Source of the DNA: Purshia tridentata
Taxonomy: Eukaryota; Streptophyta; Magnoliopsida; Rosales; Rosaceae
Length of the DNA stretch: 64,000 nt
Assembly: GCA_003254885.1 (NCBI GenBank)
Contig: QANT01002103.1
Location: 1-64,000, forward strand
Direction of reading: 5' to 3'
The position numbers were made by a program, and so were the translations under genes. The notes beneath the pieces are model-generated. The model did no database searches and was not told where the DNA came from. It saw only the letters and a list, made by a program, of their open reading frames with translations. Positions 12,457 to 23,213 of the stretch are shown here, in pieces; the first letter of the stretch is position 1, and every line of letters begins with the position of its first letter.

Positions 12457-14918
12457 TCAACATGACAAATCATTACTCTCAGCATTGGCAACAATTTCTG
12501 CAGTAACTGTTTTCGTATTGACCAGGACCTTCTTCTGAAATATAATTGTATGGTGATGTCAAATTAAATGAGAAGTCAGGACATCAGTGAGAATGAAGAG
12601 AGAATGTTGCTAGGCCTTTACTTCCATATTGCATTTTTCATCAAGTCTCAAGATTTTGAATTGTTATCTCAAAAAGAAACAGTTCACCTAAAAAATAATT
12701 GAAACTTATAATCTGAGCATTTACTATCGTCTATATTTTACACTTATTATTTTTCTCTAAATCAGCATGAATGATTTGTCCACAAAGCCTAGCAGTATTT
12801 ATTTTTAATACTGCTTGACACTGTAAAACATGTAAGCAAAAAAAAAATGCAGCTTTATTATGCTAGAACAGAAAATCCTTCAGCAACCCACAAAACAATA
12901 ACACATGTAAACAACTAAACATAGCAAGTCATATGTGCCACTTTTATAAAAAAGCAATATATCAGAACCACATTATTTTTTATACCCAAATCTAGAAGGG
13001 CATTGGGATTGATTGATGAGAATAAACATTAGAAACATATAACTTGCTCAAATGAAAATTACAATTATAACAACAAGAAATAGTAATACTTACGGTTGGC
13101 TCAAAGTCTGGACTAGACAAGTTTATGCTGAGGTTTCTCATCAACAGCAAAACCTGCAGAAATAACCAATTACAATTACAGTCACATCACCTCTCACAAT
13201 TATAATAATTATAGGCACACCTCCCCTCGCCATTTATATATTGGCCAAAAACCACCATTATACAGGATCCTTTGCTCTATCCGATGACAATTAAATTTTC
13301 TCAGTAAAAATGCTAGACAGGCAAATTTTAAACAACTTCAGGCATTATAAATTTTAAAACTTGCAAGAATAAATCACTGAAAGTGATATAGTTTAATCCA
13401 ACGCACAGTTTCGAAATTGATGGGATCCATTTCCTTGAGTTTCTGAGCATGGCCTTTAGTTTCTGGATCAAAAACACTCCCAATGAAGCCATAAACTTCA
13501 GCAAAATCAGGAATACCTGCAACAAATGAAATATTATATATATATATGAAAGATAGTCCACCAGAAGTTTTCTTGAAGTTCAAGTCAATGACAGATATAG
13601 TCAGCAGTTATGGTCTGAGGATTACCATGAAGTGCAGGAGCTTGTTTACCTTGCTTTGGTATCTGAGAACTTAGTAGCGTTCTACTTGAGCTTCCAATGC
13701 CACTATGACTGCTTTTACCAATCCTCGCTATCCCCTCTGATCCAATACCAGCTGAATCAGTAACACAATTAAATTCTACCCCCATAAGAAGTGATGGAAA
13801 GTTATCAACAAAACTATTCTACCAAAAGTATATTTAGCAAAACAAAATACAAAAGAGAGAGTATGCATGCCTTTAGTTCCTTGAAGACGATTAAATTCTT
13901 CATCTGACAACACAATTTGGTTTGATGCAGAATTTATCAAAATGGAAGTTTCATCCCACGGAGAATAGCCAGATGCAATGGGACTAACTGAAGAAGGGTA
14001 AGCAATCGATGCTTGCAACGGAAATAAAACTGCCAATCCGAGATTGAACAATTAAGGATGACAACAATTAAGTTTTAAGCTTTAGAAAGACACAATGCCA
14101 CTATAATTAACATGGGAGGACCATTTTTGGATGCCTTTTGCGGGTAAGGATGAGCAGCCTTGCGCTTTGGCCGCGGAGGAGGCACATGTTCTGTTGTCCC
14201 ATTCTTTTGAACTTTCAAGAAGTACTTCTGGGCATGACTTCGAATCTGCAAAACCCATTTCTTAAGCAAACAATAGTCCCCAAAATTCAAACTAATTTCA
14301 ACCCACAAAGCAGAATTACTTGCTTCAAACCTGAATAACTGTTTTAGAACCCACGAAATCTTCAATTTTCTTCCAGTCACGGTCAAAACTGGTATTCAAT
14401 GGATGTTCTGTTATAAGCCATAAAATTTCCCCACACCTTTCCCACTACATCACTCACAATTCTCTCAGAGATAATCACTACTAGTAACTAAACTGGAGCA
14501 GCAGAATATCAAAGTCATAAACTGACAAATTCCACATGAAAAATATAAATAAAAAAACAAAATAACAAGTGAAAATATACCACAAAAAAACTACAGAAAC
14601 AGCTATTGAACCCAACAAGCAATCAAAGCCACAGATATCAAACAAACCCAACAAATAATTTACTATCAGCTTGTAAGAGAATTGAAAGTAAGCAGAAAAA
14701 ATAAAAAACACAGAAAAAAGAACAGAAAAAAAATTGACTGACAGTTGCAGAGCTTCAAGGAACTTGTCGTGCTCTTCCTCGGTCCAGCTTTCTCTGGACT
14801 TGGTGATGGTGTAAGGCTTTCGAACCTTCTTGCCCGAACCGCCCGACCCATCTGAGGAGGGCGTTGCTGCTGACGATGTTTCCATTGAGTTCATGTCGTG
14901 GCTTTGGAAGGTTGGCAT
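12457..14918 (-). CDS. RVE8: REVEILLE-type single-Myb clock transcription factor (RVE8/6/4 clade)
   Basis: Eight exons join in frame to 296 aa: 14918-14743, 14388-14331, 14245-14122, 14029-13871, 13751-13626, 13516-13407, 13153-13094 and 12534-12457. Seen: the Myb-like domain [39 protein letters not shown] and [16 protein letters not shown] (SHAQKYF class), then [20 protein letters not shown]. The C-terminal half has the LCL-domain block [20 protein letters not shown] and [20 protein letters not shown] that marks RVE8, RVE6 and RVE4 rather than CCA1/LHY. RVE8-type proteins are known nuclear activators of evening-phased genes through the evening element. Intron 4 appears to start with GC. The chosen start [16 protein letters not shown] is the first in-frame Met; the internal METSS is an alternative. 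Confidence 0.93.
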
Positions 14919-16088
14919 AGACAGAATGAATGAATGTGGAAGAAAGAGAGCGAACGAAAAAAAAAAAAACAAAAAAGAGAAGGCTGTGGCGCGCTGGGCT
15001 CTCTGCGTGTAAGTGAATTGAGGCCGCGCAATTGTTTGACCACTTGGAAGTCTTCCACTACGCCGATTTATTAATTTAATCGTCCCGCGTATTTGGTTTC
15101 CTCGCCCAGAGAGGTAATCCTCTGGAACTATCATGCTACTGTCTCTCGACTCTCTCTGCTGATGGAGGATTTGGAGTCTTGTCTGCAACAACCTCTACAA
15201 CTTGTTTACACGTGTCTGTCTTTTATTGGTGGACGATGATTTCTCAATCACACTTCAATATCAAGAAATAGAAATATTGCACACTTACGCCCGATTTGTT
15301 CATTTCATTAGTTGACATTTGCAAGCTTTTTTAGATGAGTCACAAGCACATGACCATCACAATATTTTTTTTCTTATTTTAGGGAAATTAATGTTTTTGT
15401 TTAATTTCACAAGCACATGACCAAAATCGTTAAAAAAATAGGTAAGAGAAAAGACAAGGCTGTGATATACACAAGGGTCCCTCACTCTTAGAAAACTCGA
15501 GCGAGAAAAAAAGAGTTAAAGAGAAATGAGAGAACCTTTTCTTTTTTTTGGCGGCTAGGATTTATACTATAAATTCTAGTTTAATATACAATTATATTGA
15601 ACTACGATTATTATTACCTTTATCTTATGAGAGAAATGTGAAGCAGTCATATTCAAATGGTTGGAATGTGATTGCGGAGGGGAGGGAGGTGAAGAGATTG
15701 GTGGTGGTCTTAGCCAGAGACTCTTCGAGTGGGGTCTCGGCAGTAGTGGCAAGTGGTGGAGGGATGTTGAGGGGATGCAGGCGCACCCATATTTTCTTAT
15801 TTTTTGGCCTGAATAATAGAAAAGTATTGGTGAATTTGTTTTGAAAAGTTGACAAGTGTAAAGTTATTATTGGTGAATAATGCTCTTATTTGGTAAAATT
15901 CTGGCACGTGTGGAACTGAGGGAGCACGTGGGAGAATAAGAGGCTGGCAATCTCCCAGTGCGATAAGACGTACGGACTCCACTTTGGCTCGTAACCAAAC
16001 AGAGTCTTGGACTGTTGACCATGATGAGAGGCAGCAAACGCAGTAGTACTGGATTACAATACTGGAATATTCTTGGTTTTGGATTCAA
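14919..16088. other. Divergent intergenic region, RVE to small membrane-protein gene
   Basis: Holds the promoters of both divergent genes. No gene is seen. Overlapping ORFs on opposite strands around 15548-15982 lack recognisable content. Two G-box cores lie close to the right-hand gene (listed separately). Confidence 0.5.
15905..15930. promoter_or_regulatory. Pair of G-boxes (CACGTG)
   Basis: CACGTG occurs at 15905-15910 and 15925-15930, 20 bp apart (about two helical turns) and about 160-185 bp upstream of the ATG at 16089. G-boxes bind bHLH (PIF) and bZIP (HY5, GBF) factors and are common in light-regulated plastid-protein promoters. Light control of the downstream gene is inferred. Confidence 0.55.
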
Positions 16089-17174
16089 ATGGATGTTCAA
16101 GCTCGGTTAGGAAGCATATCTTCTCACCATTTCTGGACCAGTCCAAAACATAAATCATCATCTTCTTCCTCATCAAGCTTGAAACCTTTCTGTTCGAGAA
16201 GGGACTCTCAAGAACCCCAACAAAACGGTGACACCAGTGGTAATTATAAACTAATTAATATTTTCTGCTCCCTATAGCTAATTATTTGCTTTTTGCAGCT
16301 ATTTTATTTTATTATTTAGTGTTATGATTTCTTTTAATGGAAATGATTAGTGTTTGAGCTTCATGTATATGGTGTACATGCTTCTAATTGTTATGGGTTT
16401 CCCGCCAAATTTAACAAATTGTGTTTGATTTCAACAATTGCTGCGGTCAAAGCCGCCGCTATAAATACTCTGATCAAGGTAATAATAGTCATGATCTCAT
16501 GTTAGAGGTTTCGTTCACGTATAGTCAGTTGCATGGGATCTGCGCGCCAATTATTAAAACAAAGACTACATGGTGATGGTAGAGCGATTTATATCTTAAT
16601 TACTAATTACCACTGTTTACAAAGTGATTAGAGGAGGGTTTAATTTGGAGAAAGTTTCAATGGCTGCTCTCTGGTGTACCTAATTACAAGAGCAACACAC
16701 GATGGGTAGTTAATTGTAAGAGAAATGACGAATACGACCGTCATTCTAGAATTTTTGCTTAGTTTGGTTTGGCCCAATATTAAGGGTGATATATATATGT
16801 CATGGTTAATTAATTAGCTGCTGCTGATCATCAATTGTTCACTATGGTTCATATTCATTAATGTTGGTCCACATTGTATTTGTACCTCAGGTGAGAAATT
16901 CTCAACCGACTGGGACAAGGCCTGGAAAAGCATGAGGAAGCAAGGAAATAAGAAGAATAATAAGAAGAGTTTGTTCTCACAGTTCTCACCAAACAAGTAT
17001 GTCAGCTGGAATCCTAGGCCTTCCAACTACCCACTTTCTGAGGAGGTTGATCCCATCAAGAGGACAGAGAGGTCTAACCTCATGTTATGGACTAGTCCAA
17101 GATTCACTCTAGCAGGAGCCATTGTAATTGTCACCTTCCTTTTGATCTACACCATTCTTGCTCCAGTTAAGTGA
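16089..17174 (+). CDS. Small predicted plastid single-pass membrane protein, unknown function
   Basis: Two exons, 16089-16239 and 16891-17174, join in phase (AGTG/GTGAG) to 144 aa. The N-terminus is rich in Ser and basic residues with few acidic ones ([16 protein letters not shown]), which fits a chloroplast transit peptide. The middle is basic and polar (DWDKAWKSMRKQGNKK, then SLFSQFSPNKYVSWNPRPSN). One hydrophobic helix near the C-terminus, FTLAGAIVIVTFLLIYTIL, is followed by APVK and the stop. The well-ordered composition of exon 2, the exact splice phase and the G-box pair upstream support a real gene. I do not recognise the family and propose no reaction. Thylakoid or envelope location is inference only. 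Confidence 0.75.
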
Positions 17175-18960
17175 TTTCTGTACTCCAAGAAAACAGGGCT
17201 GGCTGATCATGTTTTTGTATATATATTGATGGTGTTTATGAGGAAATGGCTGAAGGGGAAGACATTAATTATAAGTAAATGAAATTGCTTGTTTCTTCAG
17301 CTGTTGTTGACTTGTATCCATCCCAAACATAATTTTACATTTATGCAAAACATTCATTTATTTTGATATTGATTAAGAATCATTTTGTCCTTGATATGCC
17401 CAATTACAGTTTGTTTATACAAGCCATGTTTGGGCTTGATCCTTTAATTTATTTTCCTCTTTTTTTTGGGGAATGTCATCTGCATTTAAAGAGTAGCTGG
17501 AGCTTTGAAGTTTTGTTTTTTAATGACTCCAGTTCAAAAACTGTTCAATGAAAGGTCCATGCATTCCTTTTTCCTGGCCATTGTACTGTATATTTGGCAA
17601 TGCAGGGCATTGGATCACAGAAACTCTTATATGCCTTAAGCTTGGTTAATTCATATTTGGGAGGAATTGAGGTCAACATTTCTGAAGATCTTATTTTGCT
17701 TACATGGGAATATCCCTTCCCCATGCATTTTCTTCTTTCTTAAGAGCCGATTCTGTTGCACTACAAGCCTCTCCATGTCCCTTCTAGTGATTGGTCTTTA
17801 CAGCCAAAAGAAAAGAAAAGAAAACATACAAACAAAGTAACAAACACATTTGCTTGTAGGATTACAGGTTATAACCCATTGCTATTATATACCAAACCCA
17901 ACTGCTGGAGATGCTGACAAGAAATATGTGACAGTTAGCCTTGAGATGCAGAGGAACCCATGTTAGCATAGTGATGAGCACTAGCTCTGCCTTACTTGAT
18001 AATTATGTCTCAAGGTTCAGCTCAAAAGGAGAACCAGAAAAGCCCAGCAGCATCACCAAGTTTGCTATTAATTGTATAGCCTATGCAAACTCAGTGTCCT
18101 ACTTGTCCTTATTGTACATTTTTTATCTCTATGCATCTCCATAAGTGGTGACTTTTGGGTCCCAATTATAGTCTTTGATCCTATTCTGTTTCCACTTTTT
18201 TGTGCTCCCTTCACCAGAAGAGGACATTTGGTACACTTGGTCTGCCCTCTGCACCATGAAAGGTTTTCTGAGTCCTTTTCATAGGGGACAGTGGAGATTT
18301 ATTGCCAACTAAATTGGACCATTAATTGTTTTGTTCATGAATTTTTGGTGCTTGCCGGGTCTTGCCGAACATGGACTTTGACTGCTTAGCTTTGAGTCTT
18401 TTAGCCAGCCATGAACCATAGTACAGTTTTACCTCATCTTCTTGTACTACTTTCCTTGCATAATTTTCTAATCTCGGAGTGGACCCATCACCCATATATA
18501 TGCTTAAAAATGGTAGTAATAGCTCTGTTTTTACAAATAGTTTCAATTTGTGCGGATGTGGTGCTGAAATTGTGCACATTATTAAACACAACTAAACTAA
18601 AAATATTAGCTTAACCAACTTATCATTTGAAAGTTTCAATATGAACTATATGACTTCATTAGTTGACATCCGACAGTGAGTTTTTAATATGTCATTTCAT
18701 GGGAATTAAGCTTATATTATAGAATACAACAGTGTGGTTAGACCCCTTGCACAGTTGCACTGACTGAGTATGCAGATTACTTGGAAGCAATCTCTATGTT
18801 GATTTTTGAAACCTTTATATTAAAATACTTAATGGGATTGAAAATCAACCTTTAGTAGTGCATTTTCCTCGTGCATGTGTTTTTGTCAGCAATCAAACAT
18901 TAAGTGAGTGCATGCCTTATGAGCCTCTCTTCAGTACTCTGCTCTGTTCCACAGCAACAC
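17175..18960. other. Intergenic
   Basis: Begins with the 3' UTR of the small membrane-protein gene. No gene is confidently seen. An 89-codon minus-strand ORF at 18322-18591 has a fairly protein-like, Lys-rich C-terminus but no family I recognise; see findings. Confidence 0.45.
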
Positions 18961-18968
18961 TATAAAAG
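18961..18968 (+). promoter_or_regulatory. TATA box of the 70-aa small ORF
   Basis: TATAAAAG lies 90 bp upstream of the ATG at 19051. This predicts a start about 30 bp downstream and a 5' UTR of about 60 nt. Confidence 0.55.
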
Positions 18969-19050
18969 CTGTCTCATTCCCATTTTCTTTTCACTTGGAA
19001 AAAAAAACACATAGGGTCTTTCTGTTATTGTATTACTCCAGTCCAAAGCA

Positions 19051-19263
19051 ATGGCTCTGTCTATTGCACAAGCCACGCCTTCAAACCCAAACAAGGTTAG
19101 GTTTCCTCCAAAGAGAGGCCAGATCAAGGTTAAAATAGCGTCCACGCTTGTCAACTTGGTGGTTAGAGTAGCTTCGAAAGTCCGGAGAGGACTGAGCCGC
19201 CATAGAAAGGTGGCAACACGGGAAGCACAGCCTCTGCAGCCTCATAGCTCAAACCTTATATAG
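19051..19263 (+). CDS. Small basic protein, 70 aa, unknown
   Basis: A single short ORF with a well-placed TATA box upstream and A/T-rich 3' flank. The protein is MALSIAQATPSNPNKVRFPP, then KRGQIKVKIASTLVNLVVRV, then a basic tail ASKVRRGLSRHRKVA. It is strongly basic, with a central amphipathic segment and no signal peptide or clear membrane helix. I do not recognise it with certainty. PPKRGQIK followed by a short amphipathic helix gives the impression of a small plant-specific family of stress-responsive peptides, but that is recollection without a search. It could also be a chance ORF. Confidence 0.5.
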   Translation: MALSIAQATPSNPNKVRFPPKRGQIKVKIASTLVNLVVRVASKVRRGLSRHRKVATREAQPLQPHSSNLI

Positions 19264-20956
19264 TGCTTCAGAAGGGCATTGATGTCTCTAACCTTCTTCT
19301 ATGTCTTTGCTGCATAATATTATAGCAGTACTGCAGTATATATGGAGTAGTGTACAACCTCCTCATAAAAATGCACGACAAAGTTTGTAATGGCTTACCA
19401 CTCTCCCAATTCAAGGATTAGGGGTGGCTTTTCATTTCTGTATTGATCATTTGATCCTATCATAATAAACCTTTCTTTTAACTTTTCACTCATTTGTAGT
19501 AATTTATTACATATCTTATGAAGGGCTTGTACTCCATAAAAGATTGTGTCCTGATATTTGGTGATATTATCTGAATTGCGGCAATGGTTTCAACAAGAAA
19601 TTGTTGATGAACTCAGAACTCTTTGTTTTTCTTCTGCATGGGTTTAGGAATTCAACCACAAGTAATGCTTGAGACCCAAACAGATTCCAAATTTTAGATC
19701 CCAACTAATGTGATAATTGATAAGCTCTGCTCTGTAAGCTGCTTGTCCACCTCAGCAAAAGTTGTTGTCCAGCCCATGTAGTTTGGATATTATTAGGAGA
19801 GTTAATTAATTGTCTATTTGGTTTAGTCGGTAGTAACTGTACTACTCTATAATCCTAGCTATATATATTAGCTTCCAGTGTATTCCAAAGATATTGAATA
19901 TACATATCAGATCAGTTTGTTGGTTTCTCTGTTTTCTTCGTTTCTTGTAATTTTCCTCTTTCATTTTCTGAGTTCCCAAGCACAATATTATCAATAATGT
20001 TTCAAATGTTCATATCTGAACACACTTCGAATTTCATTTATTTCAAATAAGATAATGTCCTTTCACCACTACATCATTTGGTGACCAAAATTTAGGAAAC
20101 GTTTGGGTGATTATTCTAGTATTATTGTTCAAGCTAGCCTGCTTAATTAATGAACATAAGTTTTGAGATAATGCTATTTCTTTTTTACATATACACTAAA
20201 AATGCATGTCTTTGCAGGTTTACATGTGACTATGTGAGCTTGCTTATAATTGAATAGATGAACATCAATTATCTTTCTTTCAGTAACCCAAATGCATGCT
20301 TTTTAATTCTTATAATTGTGATAATTATGAAACTTTTCTGTTTTCTATTAAAGGGAAAAGGAAAAGACCTGTGTATGATATAAGAAAATGATGCAAATTT
20401 GATAGACATTATAACGTAAACAATGATGAGATAATTTATCAAAATGTTATTATCTTTTTTGCTAAGATAATTTATCCAAATGTTGATGTTGCATTAATGG
20501 ATGACTTCATTGACTTCAGACAACTTTTTTGATATTTTACTATACATCTTAAATATTATACCCTAAACTCAAACGCTTAACTTTAAATATTCAAACAATC
20601 CTATTTTGTCTTACAATACAAGTGGGTTTTTGTTTGGTGTATTTTCATATTTTGTCTTTATTTGTTTTTATTTAGTGGAGTTCAGTTAAATGGGCAACAA
20701 GACTAAGGTTGATGCAAGCGTGCAAACGTGAAGCTCGCTTTGCTCTAAAGTCTAAACAGAATTTGTACCCATGAAGCACGACAACTTTATCATTTGAAGA
20801 GACAGTCCCTCCCTTCATTATGTTGTTGATCAATTCTTCCCCACATATGTTTTACTGTAGCACTATTCATTTTACAAATTGGTTTATCAGTATTCAATAG
20901 AGTTAGGTTAATGATAGCTATAATACATTATTATATTACTTTGTCTATACTATTCT

Positions 20957-21318
20957 ATTGCACGAGTATTATTTTAGTTATTTTTGTAACTTATGTTATA
21001 TTTTTCTTAAAAAACATTCATGTGCCATGAATGTGACCCGTATTTGAGGAGTATTTTCGTTTCACAATGCCTTACCCTCCTTCAACGTCTCATTCCGCCT
21101 TACACAATAATTTTCAAAATTATTGAGAAGAATAAGGAAGAAACCAACACATGGGAAAGGGGCAGAATGAATGCATAAGGGCAGGATGAGAGGTTGAAGA
21201 AGGGCTAAGACACTATAATACCCCTTAATATGGGTCACGTGCGTGGCACATGAATGTTTTAATCGAAAGATTTTATAGAAGTTATTAAATTTACTAAAGT
21301 GATACTCTTGCAATAATT
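20957..21318. mobile_element. Fold-back / MITE-like inverted-repeat element
   Basis: Two inverted arms of about 150 bp each (roughly 20957-21105 and 21172-21318) pair along almost the whole element. Matching blocks include AACATTCATGTGCCA near 21013 with TGGCACATGAATGTT near 21244, and CCTTCAACGTCTCAT near 21079 with ATGAGAGGTTGAAG near 21186. Estimated arm identity by eye is 75-80 percent. There is no coding capacity. The family and target-site duplication are not resolved. Such elements are non-autonomous DNA transposons whose transcripts can fold into long hairpins. Confidence 0.75.
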
Positions 21319-22173
21319 CATAGATTTTAGAATTCTAAAATGAAATTTATGAACTAAAACAATATTCGAAATATAATTCATGAATTATTATAATAATTAA
21401 TCTTATTCAATAATATCATATAGCATTCCGGGCCAAATGAAAAATAATAAATATTAGGGTAGTTACATTTTCATCTTTAGATGAGTTGTAGTAAGCCGTA
21501 GTTTGCAATTGTGATAAGAAAATGGTACAAGAATTCTCAAGTTCATGCATCTAAAAAAGTTGACTTCTGGTACAAAATTTCATTCATCAACTTTTTATCC
21601 TAAGACCACAAAAGTCGTGTTATGTTATGTTATCCAGGCAGGTCAAGGGAGTGTTGTTGTGAGATACGTTTCAAGGACCTGTATTTGGGTTGCGTTTTGC
21701 CAAAATTCACTGAATGAATCAATGCTGAAAGTAACATAAAAAAAGCTTGGACATGCATCTCCATATAATAGGATCTTCTGCTTTTATCAAAATTACGTCG
21801 TTTTGGTATTTACAATTTAATAATATTTAATGTCTATATTAGAAAGATAATTAACCAAAAGTTTGAAACGATATAATTTTGGATATAAACACTATTTTCG
21901 TGGCGTCCCATCATTTTGATGTGGCTTATGCCAGGAGTGGGCGTGAGTTAATAGTTGGATTTTGCAAGCTGTGTTGCCCAACATGGTCGGGCAATGATGT
22001 AATATGTTAAGCTCTGCTGGAACACAATAAGGCGAAATAAGCGTCTTGGTTCTCTTAATGGAAGTGGAACATCTTTGTGTCACTCTCATTTGGACTTATA
22101 TTTTGTTTGTGTTGGTCACCTTATAGGCATTGTAGCCGACCACAATGCCTATGTGGAACCCGTAAATCTTTAC

Positions 22174-22310
22174 AACTATTCTATTTGATTTTCCATTGAA
22201 AAATGGGGACCTTCCATCAATATATATATACAAAGGGTTTGAACTATTCTATGTGATTTTTCCATTAAAATATGGGGACCTTCCATGAAAGTATACCAAG
22301 TGTTTGAACT
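22174..22310. repeat. 68-bp tandem duplication
   Basis: Two head-to-tail copies of about 68 bp, each starting AACTATTCTAT and containing ATGGGGACCTTCCAT, diverged by several substitutions and a short TA expansion. Confidence 0.85.
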
Positions 22311-23213
22311 GAGGACACCTTGCTTCTTTACAATGACTCATTTCTTTACGCTAAAGATTACATACACTTTACTATATCTAGTTACCCTCCTCTTGTATTA
22401 AAAAATGACTTCAAAATTTATGAAATTATCATATGTTGGTTATGCTTTTTGTGGAAAAAAAAGCCTCAAAACTTAAGAACACACAAAAGGTCAAATTTGA
22501 TATACCAACTAGCAATTGGTCTAGTGCTATTTATGTCCACACATTGTGGGAGAGGTCCCAAGTGACAACCCCTCCCCCAAATTAAAAGATTGAAAAAGGG
22601 GGTCAAAGTTAATATAGAATTTGAATTCTCTATTGGTATTGGCATTGCTTAGTTTTTAATTTGAATTGTATATTATAAGTTCAAAGGTTTTAAGGTTCAA
22701 TAGTAGAATGCAAAGATACAAGACAGCCCTTAAAAGTTGTAATGCAAGGCTCATATTACGCGCCTAGAAGAAAAGCAGATTCATATATATAATAGAATTG
22801 ATAAAGACTCACCCACCATATATATAAGAAAGATTAGTACAAAGCATCTGAAAGCACAAGATCTAGCACTACAACTAGACTAGCTTAATCTCAGGAGAAA
22901 CATTGCTTCAATTTTGGTATCTAATATAGCATAAACTAGATACATTACTTGAACCCATGATGCTCAAGTAAATTACAACACAAGGATTATTTTTTGTGTC
23001 CACCAAGGGACAATCCACCATTGAAAAGTAGATACAATACGCAAAAGTACCTAATGATCCATAAGGGTAGTAAGATCATTGATTGAGTGAACTTTGTAAC
23101 CTTTCTGAAAACATCAGAGGTTGCTGTAACTGAGGAGGCAATAAGTGTACAGACAATAAATATCGAGCCCACACTCCAAAAATTATGCAGACTGTAGAAT
23201 GCCTCTCTTGGGA

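Larger units (their letters stand above)
19264..23213. other. Gene-poor intergenic stretch with repeats
   Basis: No gene recognised. It holds a large fold-back element at 20957-21318 and a 68-bp tandem duplication at 22174-22310 (listed separately). The right end, about 22980-23213, should be the 3' UTR of the CCCH gene. Scattered short ORFs have no protein-like features. Confidence 0.5.

Noticed and set aside
15548-15982. ORFs on both strands between RVE and the small membrane-protein gene
   Set aside because: Mutually overlapping, no protein features, and they cover promoter DNA with G-boxes.
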